A DNA stretch of 39,680 bases from JAGXSE01 sp040757295 (GCA_040757295.1 JBFLXH010000023.1:1-39680); one strand, 5' to 3'. Shown: positions 1-8,447, counted from the stretch's first letter. Numbers and translations: made by a program. The notes: generated by a model from the sequence alone, not told the origin.

Positions 1-2
1 TG

Positions 3-119
3 ATCCAAGTCTATTTTGACACGGCAACACAGCGTTTTTCAAGGCTTATTGATAAATTCTGGCCACATTCTTTGAAACTTAGGTTATGGGATTGGGAAAA
101 TTATCCTGAAACTGCATAA
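3..119 (+). CDS. 3' end of a CDS entering from the left edge, unknown product
   Basis: An open frame runs from the left edge to a TAA at 117-119 and gives 38 residues ending in WDWENYPETA. The composition (several W, F, R and K, with no stop in this frame) looks like the C-terminus of a real protein, but the start lies outside the window and I do not recognise the family. The other two forward frames stop within this stretch. The terminator pair at 299-361 could serve this gene. Confidence 0.35.
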   Translation: MQVYFDTATQRFSRLIDKFWPHSLKLRLWDWENYPETA

Positions 120-536
120 CTACTGTAAATAATACATTCGCCTACCATCACGTGACACTGCATAATGGAAGTATTTTAAAAATGGTTGCAGCAGGCGGTT
201 TTGCCTTAAAGTGCAAGTGTTTCGCCTAGTGGATTAATACACCTGGGATTCAGGAGCAAATATTTTACCCAAATTAACCTATCCATGTTTCACCATGAAG
301 GGCGGCAACAGTGCCGCCCTTCTCTTCGCCCCGGCAATATTAGAATTGCGGGGGCCTTTTTATACCTTCAGATGCTATGGTTGCTAGATTTGAAGTGGCT
401 GATATGAGGGTTAGGTTTAAGACATAGCTTTCCCCCCTTGCCGGAGGTCCCGCTTGGGTATATAATTTTCCAACAGGAGTTCCAGGTATCTGTTTCCAAC
501 CCATTGCGGCTTTCTGGGAGAGTCATTTTTCAGCAC
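120..536. other. Non-coding stretch with two terminators, otherwise nothing recognised
   Basis: This gap separates the partial gene at the left edge from the tnpB remnant. It holds the two GC-rich hairpins listed separately (299-361). I see no convincing gene. A 15-codon frame from an ATG near 182 has only a weak ribosome site. The part from 362 to 536 may be degraded mobile-element sequence, since it leads directly into the tnpB remnant, but I cannot align it to anything. Confidence 0.4.
299..361 (+). terminator. Two consecutive terminator-like hairpins
   Basis: The first hairpin pairs AGGGCGGCA with TGCCGCCCT (299-320) and is followed by a weak pyrimidine tract. The second pairs GCCCCGGCAAT with ATTGCGGGGGC (328-355) and is followed by CTTTTTAT, a classical intrinsic terminator. 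They probably end transcription of the gene entering from the left. Confidence 0.6.
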
Positions 537-773
537 AAGTTCTCCAAGAGACTGGTGGTCGAGAACCAAGTCATCAGCATGGAGGACTTGCGGATAAAGA
601 ACATGGTCAAAAACCACAAGCTGGCGAAAGCCATATCCGATGCTGGTTGGGGCGAATTTCAGAGGCCAGGTAAGACCTTCCACAAGGGGGCACGGCCCGA
701 TGAAGCAGGAATCAATGAAGCGCTATTGTCCGGGGTTCCAGAATCCCGCGACTTTAGTCGTGGAGAGGTTCAA
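537..773 (+). pseudogene. tnpB: Degenerate IS200/IS605-type TnpB remnant
   Basis: From about 537 to 665 the forward frame encodes a stretch containing MEDLRIKNMVKNHKLAKAIS and then DAGWGEF. This matches the conserved segment of the RuvC-like domain of TnpB proteins, including the catalytic-region signature ExLnvxxmxxNhxLAxxixdxxwxxF. A full TnpB is about 370-400 residues. Here everything upstream is missing or scrambled, and the C-terminal zinc finger (CxxC...CxxC) is absent: after GWGEF the frame passes straight into sequence resembling the element's right end. The transposase and nuclease must be inactive. No tnpA partner is visible. The family assignment rests on motif recognition. Confidence 0.6.
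741..773 (+). ncRNA. IS605-type right-end hairpin, likely 3' end of an omega/reRNA scaffold
   Basis: GAATCCCGCGACT, a short loop, then AGTCGTGGAGAGGTTCAA forms the hairpin-plus-tail typical of IS605-family right ends just downstream of tnpB. In intact elements this end is the 3' part of the guide-RNA scaffold and the guide begins directly after GTTCAA, here at about 774. The hairpin is well preserved although the upstream tnpB is largely deleted. Whether it is still transcribed cannot be told from sequence. Confidence 0.45.
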
Positions 774-1002
774 GATAAGCTAATTGGTTTTTGCTACGGA
801 GTTGCGGCATTTACAGCCTGGGGTATTTTGCCTTTATAGATGTAGTGCTGTTCCCCGGCGTTATTCCCATTCCCCGGTAGAAATGGGGGATTTGCGGGAT
901 GCCATGAATACTTTGACTGTTCTGAAAGGATTGGTGGCTGGCGCTGCTGCGGCTGCAAAAAAGGGTTTTTTGGCAGAGGAATAAAAGAAACATGCAGGGT
1001 TT

Positions 1003-1626
1003 TCAGGTTACGGGAAATAAAATAAAGATGCTAGTGGTCCAGAAGGCGTGGGAGATTATTACCGGCACCACGCTTTTTTCTTTCCAGTAGATGAACCCCC
1101 AGAAAAGGCCTGCTACCAGAGCTGCCATCACCAGCATAAAGTTGCCGGAAGAGATATGCACCCCGGCATAGACTAATGAGCCAAAGATCCAGCCGATGGG
1201 TTCGCCGAACCGCTCCATAGCCCAGCGTTGCAGGAAGTTGCGCCAAAATATTTCCTCCGCCGGGCTGGTGATGAATAACAGGACCAGGGCAATAATAATC
1301 GCTTCGCCTTGATGGCGGATCTCGTAAATAGAGGATACTTGGGGTTTGGCAAAGTTAAACAGGAGTTGGGAGAGGATGTTCCCCAGCCAAAAAATAAAGT
1401 ATAGCAGGGCGGCGGAGCAAGTACCCACTGCAAATGCCCGGGGGGTTACTTCTTTCAACCGGAAGGGCATCCCGCCGAAAACTACTGCCAGGAGGCTTAA
1501 AGTGGTGGCGGCAATCCCCGTGGAAAGCCAAAAATTTAACAGTTGTACTGAAAAGGTTAGGTACCAGAAAAGGACCGCCAGGAGGATGGTAAATATGGCT
1601 ATGTTGTCATTGATTTTTTGCCTCAT
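1003..1626 (-). CDS. CPBP family intramembrane metalloprotease
   Basis: A 207-residue, strongly hydrophobic protein with about six to eight membrane segments. It carries the CPBP (Abi/Rce1-like) motifs: EEIFWR at 124-129 (EExxxR), a histidine at 157 in AGVHISS and a second one at 193 in ISHAFW. Family members are membrane-embedded glutamate/histidine-type proteases or chaperones; the substrate of this one is unknown. Its ATG follows directly on the TAA of the upstream prenyltransferase (TAAATG on the minus strand), so the two are probably co-transcribed and translationally coupled. Membership is well supported by the three motifs; the physiological role is not. Confidence 0.85.
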   Translation of the reverse strand: MRQKINDNIAIFTILLAVLFWYLTFSVQLLNFWLSTGIAATTLSLLAVVFGGMPFRLKEVTPRAFAVGTCSAALLYFIFWLGNILSQLLFNFAKPQVSSIYEIRHQGEAIIIALVLLFITSPAEEIFWRNFLQRWAMERFGEPIGWIFGSLVYAGVHISSGNFMLVMAALVAGLFWGFIYWKEKSVVPVIISHAFWTTSIFILFPVT

Positions 1627-2529
1627 TTAGAGTAAACCTTTCGTAAAATGATTGATCAAGAGCCCGGCCACCAAGAGGAGGCCAAACTGAAAATGAAACT
1701 GGGCGGCGGCGGCTTCCAGCATATTTGACTTTATCTTATTGCCAAACCGGGATTCTTGGCAATCCTTAAAGATTTTCCTGGCCTGGGGGAGTAAAAGAAA
1801 GGGAAGGATACTCATTAAAGGTAATTTGCCCAAGGCAATTAACCCAGGTACCGACAGAAAAGCCCCAATATTTAAGGCATAATAGAAGGAATAGCTGCTC
1901 TTTTTGCCCAGCATTAACGCCAGAGTGGAAATCCCAGCCTTGCGGTCGTATTCTAAGTCGCGCAGGTCATTGGCGTGTAATATCGCTGAGACCAAGAAGG
2001 CTACTGGGAGTGAAGCCCAGACAACACTCCAACTGTGCTGCCCGGCTTGAACGTAATAGGCTCCCCAAACCATCATTGGACCCATTAAAAAGAACACCAA
2101 AATTGATCCCAGGCCTTTGTATTTATAGGGCATGGGCCCGGCAGTATAGGTGTAACCGCCGATGATCCCTAAGATTCCAAGAAAGAGAAGGGGCCATCCC
2201 CTTAGATAAACCAAATAAAAGCCGATAGTCCCGGCTACGGCGAAGGCAATTATTCCTGCCAGCTTGACTTGTTGGGGCTGCAGGACTCCTTTTACCAGAA
2301 AGGGAACCGTAGTTGCCGATTCTTCCGTATCCACACCTGAAACATAGTCCCCGTATGTATTAATCAGGTTGGTCCCGGCTTGAATTGCGATACCCCCAAG
2401 GAGGGTTAAAAAAAACAAGGGAAAGCTAAAAAATCCTTGGGTTAAGGCAATAAATGCCCCAAGGGAAACCGGGATAACGGCGGCTGTAAAGGACCAGGGC
2501 CGTAAACTTATGATCCAGGTTTTAATCAT
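1627..2529 (-). CDS. UbiA/MenA-type membrane prenyltransferase
   Basis: A 300-residue protein with about eight or nine membrane segments. Both Asp-rich motifs of the UbiA superfamily are visible: NTYGDYVSGVD at 57-67 and NDLRDLEYD at 187-195, which bind the prenyl diphosphate through Mg2+. The N-terminal SLRPWSFTAAVIPVSLGA is typical of the MenA branch (1,4-dihydroxy-2-naphthoate prenyltransferase), but no other menaquinone gene is nearby, so the acceptor is uncertain. I chose the ATG at 2529 because an AGAGGAAC ribosome site sits just upstream; a longer reading adds 30 residues that do not look like the family. It is first of a two-gene unit with the CPBP protease. Confidence 0.85.
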   Translation of the reverse strand: MIKTWIISLRPWSFTAAVIPVSLGAFIALTQGFFSFPLFFLTLLGGIAIQAGTNLINTYGDYVSGVDTEESATTVPFLVKGVLQPQQVKLAGIIAFAVAGTIGFYLVYLRGWPLLFLGILGIIGGYTYTAGPMPYKYKGLGSILVFFLMGPMMVWGAYYVQAGQHSWSVVWASLPVAFLVSAILHANDLRDLEYDRKAGISTLALMLGKKSSYSFYYALNIGAFLSVPGLIALGKLPLMSILPFLLLPQARKIFKDCQESRFGNKIKSNMLEAAAAQFHFQFGLLLVAGLLINHFTKGLL

Positions 2530-2713
2530 GGGGGTTCCTCTTTGAAAACAGTAGTTAATGAAAAAATTATAGACAATCCCGGCTCCATGAACAAGAGGCA
2601 TTTGGTCCAAGAATAGCAAAACATCTTAAATAACAGAGGAATATTTTTGTGTATTGAGTCGGTTGTATTAGAATAAGAAGTGGGTTCGTAAAGGTTTTCC
2701 GGAGGTGACCAGG

Positions 2714-3397
2714 ATGTGTGGGCGTTATTCCCTTGCAAAAAGCGGTCAAGTTAGGGATAGGTTCCAGATTAATTTAAGAGATGGGGAGATAGTACCTCGT
2801 TTTAACATTGCACCAACCCAGGAGGTTCCCGTGATATTAAATGATGGAAAGGGAAGCCGGTTAACCCTGTTCCGGTGGGGGCTGGTTCCCTTCTGGGCCA
2901 AGGAGGCGGCAGGCCCTAAAATAATTATTAACGCCCGAGCAGAAACTGTGGCGGAAAAATCAAGTTTTAGACCCCTGTTACAGAGAAAACGGTGCCTAAT
3001 AATAGCCGATGGCTTTTATGAATGGAAAAAGGATGGCGCCATTAAGCGCCCGTATCGGATCTCCCTTAATAGCGGAGAGGTGTTCGCCTTTGCCGGGCTT
3101 TGGGATGCCTGGACATCTCCCTGGGGAGATACGATTAATACGTGCGCTATCATTACTACCGCCCCCAATAGCCTGGTGGAACCGCTGCACGACCGCATGC
3201 CGGTTATTTTATCACGGGAAACTGAAAACATCTGGCTGGACTTCTCCATCACAGACAGTCTTTTTCTTAAGTCCTTATTAGTACCCTTCCCTTCTGATCA
3301 AATGACAGCAAATGAGGTCTCGCCTCTGGTAAATAATCCCAAAAATGATGACCCGGCTTGCCTAATCCCCGTTACCAGCCAGGTATTATTTGAATAA
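2714..3397 (+). CDS. SRAP (YedK/HMCES) family abasic-site DNA-protein crosslink protein
   Basis: A 227-residue protein starting MCGRYSLAKS. Family members lose Met1 and use Cys2 to form a thiazolidine crosslink with abasic sites in single-stranded DNA. The other active-site residues are in place: Asn73 in NARAE, Glu103 in GFYEWKK and His159 in LHDRMPV. The ATG at 2714 is the right start because it places Cys at position 2 and has GGAGGTG six bases upstream; a GTG nine bases earlier would bury the cysteine. It is transcribed divergently from the prenyltransferase gene and probably alone. Confidence 0.92.
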   Translation: MCGRYSLAKSGQVRDRFQINLRDGEIVPRFNIAPTQEVPVILNDGKGSRLTLFRWGLVPFWAKEAAGPKIIINARAETVAEKSSFRPLLQRKRCLIIADGFYEWKKDGAIKRPYRISLNSGEVFAFAGLWDAWTSPWGDTINTCAIITTAPNSLVEPLHDRMPVILSRETENIWLDFSITDSLFLKSLLVPFPSDQMTANEVSPLVNNPKNDDPACLIPVTSQVLFE

Positions 3398-3442
3398 AAG
3401 CCCGGGGAAATTGGGTGAGAAGCAGTACATGAAAGCAAGTAA

Positions 3443-3673
3443 GGGATTATTATTTGCTTTTTAACCCTGATTGGCTTACGATTTAACTTCCGCCGGGAAG
3501 GAGGGGAGGTAGTCCTTTATTCCATAATTACCGGTCAACGCTTTTCGGTTCCCTTGGTGCAGGGAAGCCGGTACCAACAGGATCCGGCGGAGCAAAAAGG
3601 AGAGGACTGCTTTTGTCCCCTTTTGGCTGGAGTGAGCCATATGGGGGCGGAGGTTCTATCCTCTTTCCCTTGA
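3443..3673 (+). pseudogene. Possible gene remnant, about 76 codons without a start
   Basis: An open frame with no usable start codon gives a hydrophobic beginning (IIICFLTLIGLRF) followed by a soluble part containing GGEVVLYSIITGQRFSVPLV. A small ATG frame at 3430 (MKASKGLLFAF) could have supplied the N-terminus through one frameshift. The overall shape, an N-terminal membrane anchor followed by a GEVxx...GxxF stretch, is faintly reminiscent of DUF1850 proteins that accompany TRAP-TAXI systems, but this is weak. The TGA stop overlaps the -35 box of the next promoter. It may equally be chance. Confidence 0.2.
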
Positions 3674-3700
3674 CACAAATCCAATGGGGTATGTTATAGT
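3670..3700 (+). promoter_or_regulatory. SigA-type promoter for the OFA-family carrier
   Basis: A perfect TTGACA (3670-3675) and TTATAG/TATAGT (3694-3700) are separated by 18-19 bases. They lie about 45 bases upstream of the TTG start at 3747, and AAGAAGGG supplies the ribosome site in between. Confidence 0.6.
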
Positions 3701-3746
3701 AGAAATCGAGTTTTGAAGTATATATTGGCGGAAGAAGGGTTAAAAC

Positions 3747-4934
3747 TTGAGCATTTACCGGGGATGGCAGGTAGTAATTGCGGGTGTGGGGATTAATTTT
3801 CTGGTGGGCATTACTTACGCCTGGAGCATTTATGCCAGAGGTTTGAGCAGCGAATTGGGCTGGAGCCAGGCCCAGGTAGCCCTGCCTTATACTGTCTTCG
3901 TTTTTTGTTATGCCTTTTCTATGGCTGCAGCTGGCCGGATGCAGGACCTGGCAGGTCCCCGGCTGACCGTTACCGTTGGCGGTATATTAATTGGTGCTTC
4001 CTTTATACTAAGCTCCCTTTTCTTGACCCCGGGTGCAGTTTCCATTTTGTGGGGTCTTGGCTTTGGTATTGGTCTGGCCTGCTGTTTTGGGTCCGTTACC
4101 CCTGCTGCCATTAAGTGGTTCCCGGCCAACCGGCGAGGCCTAATCACAGGAATTGTGGTTACTGGAGTAGGCCTGTCGGCCCTCTTGCTCACTCCTTTGA
4201 TTCACATCTTGGTAGAACGGGGCATTGCCAAAGCCTTTTTTTATTCCGGTGTGTCGATGCTGATCGGCATCGTAAGCTTGGCCCAGCGGCTGGCCAACCC
4301 GCCGGAAAGCAAAAACGTAAGTGGTTTGTCCAAAACCGGGCCTTGGCACCAGATTCTCCAGACACCCCAGTTTTATTTGATGTGGCTGATGTTTTGCTTT
4401 ACCGCTGTTGCAGGAGTTACCTTCACTTCCCATCTGGACAAGATTGTCAGGGTGCATGCCTCCTTTGACAAAGGGTATTTAATGGTAATTCTATTCGCCC
4501 TCTTTAATACTGCCGGCAGGCCGGTGGCGGGAATCCTCTCTGATGCCCTGGGCCGGAGCAGGGCGATGACGGTTGTCTTTTCCGTGATGGCCTTGGACAT
4601 GGTTTTCGTTTTATTTGCCAATTCGCCTGTTTTAATCGGGATAGCTACGGCTCTTTTAGGTATGACTTACGGGGGGATTTATACCCTGTTCCCGGCAGCT
4701 GTCGCTAGTTACTTTGGCCAGGAGAGTTTTGGGCTGAACTATGGGCTGGTCTTTACAGCCTTAGGGGTAGCGGGTCTCTTCCCGCTGGTTGCCGGTTATC
4801 TGTATGACCTGCAAGGGAATTATTATTTAACCTTCTTTTTCCTCTTCGTGTTTTCTTTATCTGCTGTGGTCCTCTCGCTTCTTCTTAAAAGCCCTCATAC
4901 CGTTGCCGACGGGAGCCTTCAGGTTAAGGTTTAA
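3747..4934 (+). CDS. OFA-family major facilitator superfamily transporter
   Basis: A 395-residue, 12-segment carrier. The N-terminus (YRGWQVVIAGVGINFLVGIT, then YAWSIYARGL) is characteristic of the OFA subfamily, which includes the oxalate:formate antiporter and many monocarboxylate carriers. The loop between segments 2 and 3 carries AGRMQDLAGPR, the usual MFS loop signature, and a second copy-like loop (GRPVAGILSDALGRSR) is at about 252-267. The start is TTG, about seven bases after AAGAAGGG. It has its own promoter and no co-transcribed neighbour, so the substrate (likely a small organic acid) cannot be derived from context. Confidence 0.85.
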   Translation: MSIYRGWQVVIAGVGINFLVGITYAWSIYARGLSSELGWSQAQVALPYTVFVFCYAFSMAAAGRMQDLAGPRLTVTVGGILIGASFILSSLFLTPGAVSILWGLGFGIGLACCFGSVTPAAIKWFPANRRGLITGIVVTGVGLSALLLTPLIHILVERGIAKAFFYSGVSMLIGIVSLAQRLANPPESKNVSGLSKTGPWHQILQTPQFYLMWLMFCFTAVAGVTFTSHLDKIVRVHASFDKGYLMVILFALFNTAGRPVAGILSDALGRSRAMTVVFSVMALDMVFVLFANSPVLIGIATALLGMTYGGIYTLFPAAVASYFGQESFGLNYGLVFTALGVAGLFPLVAGYLYDLQGNYYLTFFFLFVFSLSAVVLSLLLKSPHTVADGSLQVKV

Positions 4935-4997
4935 ACTGGAGCTAGTTTTGATGCTGGAAGAGATTCATTAGTTTTATACTGGAGAGTTTTTTGTCAA

Positions 4998-5017
4998 AGG
5001 GAGGAGCGCTCCTCCCT
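4998..5017. terminator. Perfect 20-bp palindrome, terminator-like
   Basis: AGGGAGGAGC followed by its exact complement GCTCCTCCCT, 64 bases after the OFA carrier's stop and followed by AATTTCTTTT. It is probably the transcription terminator of that gene; a protein-binding palindrome is an alternative because the loop would be nearly absent. Confidence 0.45.
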
Positions 5018-5183
5018 AATTTCTTTTCCCTTTCAGACCAGGGTTGGAAAAATAAGGGGAGAAAAACTGGGAGAATAAAGAAGGATTTGGCCTGCCTCAA
5101 GAGAAGAAAATAACTCCATGAGACTGGTTTAGACCTGTCCGAACTTGGCAAATTATTAGTGGCAAAGTATGGCCAATAGCTGA

Positions 5184-5196
5184 GGGGGGGGGGGGG
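5184..5196 (+). promoter_or_regulatory. Run of 13 G forming the ribosome-binding site of khtT
   Basis: Thirteen consecutive G end six bases before the ATG at 5203. No other Shine-Dalgarno-like sequence is present, so the homopolymer itself, preceded by TGA, must act as the ribosome site. Such a tract is prone to slipped-strand length changes, which would change the spacing to the ATG but not the reading frame. Confidence 0.6.
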
Positions 5197-5202
5197 AAAT
5201 CC

Positions 5203-5694
5203 ATGCAGATAAAAAGTGTTGACCTGCCTGGTGTCGGCAGGAAATACACCATTGAAACAGGTGAAGGGTGCCTTTTAGTAATTATAATTCATCACAACGG
5301 GCACCGGGAGCTTTATACCATGTGCCATGTTGATGATGATGAACCCCGTTTTGCCCTGGAAATGAATGACGAAACGGCACGCAAGGTGGGGGCCATCCTG
5401 ATGGGGGCCGACTATCAGCCGGTGGCCGACGAACGAGTGGAAATCATGCGCAAGAACATTCTGGTGGAGTGGATAAGGGTAGAGCCTCAATCGAGCCTTT
5501 CAAATCTCAGCATTAAGGACTCCCACGTCAGGTCTGTAACCGGAGCAACCATTATCGGTATTCAGCGGGGGGTAGAAGTCATTGGCAGTCCGGATATATC
5601 TGAGGTTATCCGACCGGGAGACGTATTGATGGCCATTGGCAAGAAGGAGCAGATAAAGGCCCTGGAGGCGCTGTGCCGGGGAGAGGGGCGGTAG
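5203..5694 (+). CDS. khtT: KhtT-like regulatory subunit of a K+/H+ antiporter
   Basis: A 163-residue soluble protein. The N-terminal part begins MQIKSVDLPGVGRKYTIETG, as in KhtT (YhaT) proteins. The C-terminal part from about 85 on, with VEWIRVEPQSSLSNLSIKDS and DISEVIRPGDVLMAIGKKEQ, is an RCK_C (TrkA-C) domain, which binds cyclic di-AMP or other ligands in characterised relatives. It lies six bases upstream of the antiporter gene, as in the Bacillus khtSTU operon, although khtS is missing. Translation depends on the poly-G ribosome site described separately. The family call is strong; ligand and ion specificity are taken from relatives. Confidence 0.85.
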   Translation: MQIKSVDLPGVGRKYTIETGEGCLLVIIIHHNGHRELYTMCHVDDDEPRFALEMNDETARKVGAILMGADYQPVADERVEIMRKNILVEWIRVEPQSSLSNLSIKDSHVRSVTGATIIGIQRGVEVIGSPDISEVIRPGDVLMAIGKKEQIKALEALCRGEGR

Positions 5695-5700
5695 ATTGGC

Positions 5701-6849
5701 ATGGAACAGTGGCCATTGCTGCTGCTAGGGGGCGCGATGTTGCTGGGATTTTTTGGGATTGGGCTGATATCCCATAAACTTAGCCTGCCTTCTGTGGTAT
5801 TATTTGTGGTTATTGGGATATTATTACAGGGAGCGCTCCCTCATGAGAAGGTCTTATATCTGGTTGCCGAAATCGGTATTGTCATGCTATTTTTTTTGCT
5901 TGGCTTAGAGTTTCCGCTGGCCAGAATGATGGAGATAGTCAAAAAAGTCTGGCCGGCCGGGCTATTAGATATTGTTTTGAATTTTGGCGTGGGGTTGGCT
6001 ATTGCAGTTTTTTTTGGATTAAACCTAATTACAGCCTTTTTGATCGGGGCGGTGGCCTATGCCAGCAGCTCCTCAATAACGGCAAAAATGCTGGAAGAAA
6101 AGCGCCGCCTGGCTAACCCGGAAACGGAATTTATTTTGGCCCTATTGATTTTTGAAGATTTGGTCGCGCCCATCCTGGTATCCTTTTTAGCCGGCGTCTA
6201 CTCGGGGACCCAGATTACTGCAGGCTTCATGTTGCTACTGCTTTTTAAGATAGTAGGCATGACTGTCGGAGCTGTCTTGATAGGATGGTTTGGCTTGCGA
6301 CGCCTCAGGGATTTCGTCGAGGAACACCTGGAAAGAGATTTTATGCCTCTCTTCGCGGTAGGAATCGCTTTTCTTTATGCTGGAGCTGCCATAGCCCTGG
6401 GGCTGTCAGAAGTGCTTGGGGCTTTCCTGGCGGGTGTTATGCTTTCGGAAACAGGGCGGGCCAAAGACCTGGAGCAGCTAATTCTCCCCGTCCGAAACCT
6501 TTACCTGCCCTTTTTCTTTTTTTGGTTCGGCACCACCATTTCTTTCGGGGAAGGGGTCCCAATGGTTGGTTTGCTTATTGTCTTGGTAGGCTGGTCCCTC
6601 TTGGGAAAATTGCTGGTAGGATACTATGGGGGCCAGGTTTATGGGCTGACCCCTAAGGTTGCCTTGAGGGCAGGGTTCTCCCTCGGGCAAAGAGGTGAGT
6701 TCTCGGCTATTATTGCAGCGTTTGCTCCCCCTCAATGGAGGGTTTTTTGCGGCATCTACATTCTGGCTACAGCCTCTCTTGGAATTACTTTATTAACTAA
6801 AGCGCCTGGGTTGTCTAGGCTTTTTATGACCAGTTTGAAGAGGGCGTAG
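5701..6849 (+). CDS. khtU: KhtU-like CPA2 cation/proton antiporter
   Basis: A 382-residue membrane protein with about 12 hydrophobic segments, of the CPA2 (KefB/KhtU) superfamily. It ends shortly after the membrane domain and has no fused RCK domain, which fits a separate KhtT subunit encoded immediately upstream. The GLEF motif after segment 3 and a run of small residues around AVAYASSSSITAKMLEEKRR mark the transport core. GAGAGGGGCGG within the end of khtT serves as ribosome site nine bases before the ATG, so the pair is translationally linked. The expected role is potassium efflux in exchange for protons, in pH and ion homeostasis. Confidence 0.85.
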   Translation: MEQWPLLLLGGAMLLGFFGIGLISHKLSLPSVVLFVVIGILLQGALPHEKVLYLVAEIGIVMLFFLLGLEFPLARMMEIVKKVWPAGLLDIVLNFGVGLAIAVFFGLNLITAFLIGAVAYASSSSITAKMLEEKRRLANPETEFILALLIFEDLVAPILVSFLAGVYSGTQITAGFMLLLLFKIVGMTVGAVLIGWFGLRRLRDFVEEHLERDFMPLFAVGIAFLYAGAAIALGLSEVLGAFLAGVMLSETGRAKDLEQLILPVRNLYLPFFFFWFGTTISFGEGVPMVGLLIVLVGWSLLGKLLVGYYGGQVYGLTPKVALRAGFSLGQRGEFSAIIAAFAPPQWRVFCGIYILATASLGITLLTKAPGLSRLFMTSLKRA

Positions 6850-6894
6850 CAAGGCTTCACTTATTCTTCCCCGGCTATTAAGGAGAATTATTTC

Positions 6895-8319
6895 ATGAAA
6901 GAAATAAGAATTCAACGACATTGGCTGATCCTGGCCAGCGTCAGCATGGGAACCGTATTGATGGTTACTAATGGCACTATTGTAGGTGTTGCCTTACCGA
7001 CAATGGCCAGGGAGATGAAAACTGAACTGGCGGTAATCCAGTGGGTGGTTCTGGCTTACCTCCTGACCCTATCAGCCCTTTTACCCATTATGGGAAGACT
7101 AGCTGATATGTTTGGGCGGAAGCTTATGTACTGCACTGGATTAATCATTGTGGCGGCGGGCGCCATAGCTTGCGCTTTTGCTCCTAACCTGGGTTGGCTG
7201 ATTGCTGCCCGGGTCTTAATGGCTGCGGGAGCTGCAATGCCCATGTCCAATGGCCAGGCTATCGTTACTTCCGTTTTCCCTTCCAAGGAAAGAGGCATGG
7301 CTTTAGGCATTACCGGCTCTATGGTTGCCATTGGAACTATGGCAGGTCCGGTGATTGGCGGCTTTTTAATCCAATGGGCAGGGTGGCCGGCAGTGTTCCT
7401 TGTCAACATACCCCTTGGCTTGGCGGCTTTTTCTGCTGCCTGCTGGTTATTACCCAAAGACAGCGGGGGAGGCCGGCGGGAGCCATTTGACTTTGCAGGG
7501 GCAGCCCTGTTCATCATTGCCACAGTCACTCTATTGCTGGCGGTTTCCATGGCCCCAGTCTGGGGTGCAGGCATCTCTACCTGGTCATCAGTAATAGCAG
7601 CGGTTGCCGCAATGTTTTGGTTTATAGCCCGAGAAAGAAAAACCCCCTATCCCCTGATAGATCTGGATTTATTTAAAATCCGCCTTTTTTCTTTGAGTAT
7701 TAGTGCAGCTTTTCTGTCCTTTGTGGCCATGTCGGCCATTGCTATTTTAACTCCCTTTTACCTCCAGGACCTCCTGGGCTATCCCCCCAGCAGTTTAGGT
7801 CTCTTGCTCTTGCCCTACCCTGTCGTCTTGTGTATTGTGGCGCCTGTGAGCGGGTATCTTTCCGACAGGATCCCTGGGGTAATCCTGACCACAACCGGCC
7901 TGCTGATCAACGGGGCGGCGCTGAAATGGCTGGCGTCAATTGACCCTTCCCAAGGGCTGTGGGCTGTTTTGACTTGCATGAGCATTTTAGGCTTTGGCAT
8001 GGGGCTTTTCCAGTCGCCCAATAATTCAGCCGTCATGGGTTCGGTGCCAAAGCACAGGCTTAGTGTTGCCAACGGAATGAATTCTCTCATCCGCAACCTG
8101 GGGATGGTAATCGGAACAGCCGTTGCGGTAGGCGTTTTTACCACAGCCAGGAACAACATCCTGTTGGTTACAACGGCGGCCCCCGATTATACCCAAACTG
8201 CAGCCTTTATGGCGGGCTGGAAGGCAGCGCTGAACTTGGCGGCCATTGCTGCATTAATTGCAGCTGTTGTTTCACTCCAGCGGAGAAAAACGGGCGGTTC
8301 AGTTTCAGTGGGAGAATAA
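6895..8319 (+). CDS. DHA2 (EmrB/QacA-type) MFS multidrug exporter
   Basis: A 474-residue protein with about 14 membrane segments, the size of DHA2 family drug:H+ antiporters. Segment 1 contains VTNGTIVGVALPTMAREM (motif D1-like), the loop between segments 2 and 3 contains GRLADMFGRKLMY (motif A), and GPVIGGFLIQWAGWPAVFLV matches motif C plus the following signature. AAGGAG lies ten bases before the ATG. No TetR or MarR regulator is adjacent, so substrate and control are unknown. It is probably its own transcription unit; the first copy of the two-hairpin repeat begins 20 bases after its stop. Confidence 0.88.
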   Translation: MKEIRIQRHWLILASVSMGTVLMVTNGTIVGVALPTMAREMKTELAVIQWVVLAYLLTLSALLPIMGRLADMFGRKLMYCTGLIIVAAGAIACAFAPNLGWLIAARVLMAAGAAMPMSNGQAIVTSVFPSKERGMALGITGSMVAIGTMAGPVIGGFLIQWAGWPAVFLVNIPLGLAAFSAACWLLPKDSGGGRREPFDFAGAALFIIATVTLLLAVSMAPVWGAGISTWSSVIAAVAAMFWFIARERKTPYPLIDLDLFKIRLFSLSISAAFLSFVAMSAIAILTPFYLQDLLGYPPSSLGLLLLPYPVVLCIVAPVSGYLSDRIPGVILTTTGLLINGAALKWLASIDPSQGLWAVLTCMSILGFGMGLFQSPNNSAVMGSVPKHRLSVANGMNSLIRNLGMVIGTAVAVGVFTTARNNILLVTTAAPDYTQTAAFMAGWKAALNLAAIAALIAAVVSLQRRKTGGSVSVGE

Positions 8320-8338
8320 TGTGAAAACCGCAAATGAA

Positions 8339-8447
8339 TTATAATGAGCAAGGCCACTATTCATTGATTTACCGTGGCCTCAAAGCGAATTTCATACTCG
8401 GCTTCATTATGATAATGCAATTTTATCCCTTGCCGAGTATATTACAG
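8339..8447 (+). repeat. Two-hairpin structured repeat, copy 1
   Basis: This roughly 109-bp unit has two stems: AGGCCAC (8351-8357) pairs with GTGGCCT (8374-8380), and ATACTCGGC (8394-8402) pairs with GCCGAGTAT (8432-8440). It is nearly identical to the copies at 9841 and 9971 but lacks four bases in the first loop, which would break any shared reading frame. The order is stem, AAAGCGAATTTC spacer, stem. It sits between the DHA2 exporter and the HAD gene. It may be a small RNA element, a MITE-like repeat or a 3'-end processing element. Confidence 0.8.

Noticed and set aside
784..984. A 66-codon forward frame ending in an Ala-rich stretch (GLVAGAAAAAKKG)
   Set aside because: No ribosome site at any of its starts, no recognisable family, and it overlaps the tail of the decayed IS605 element. 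A short real peptide from the ATG at 883 cannot be fully excluded.
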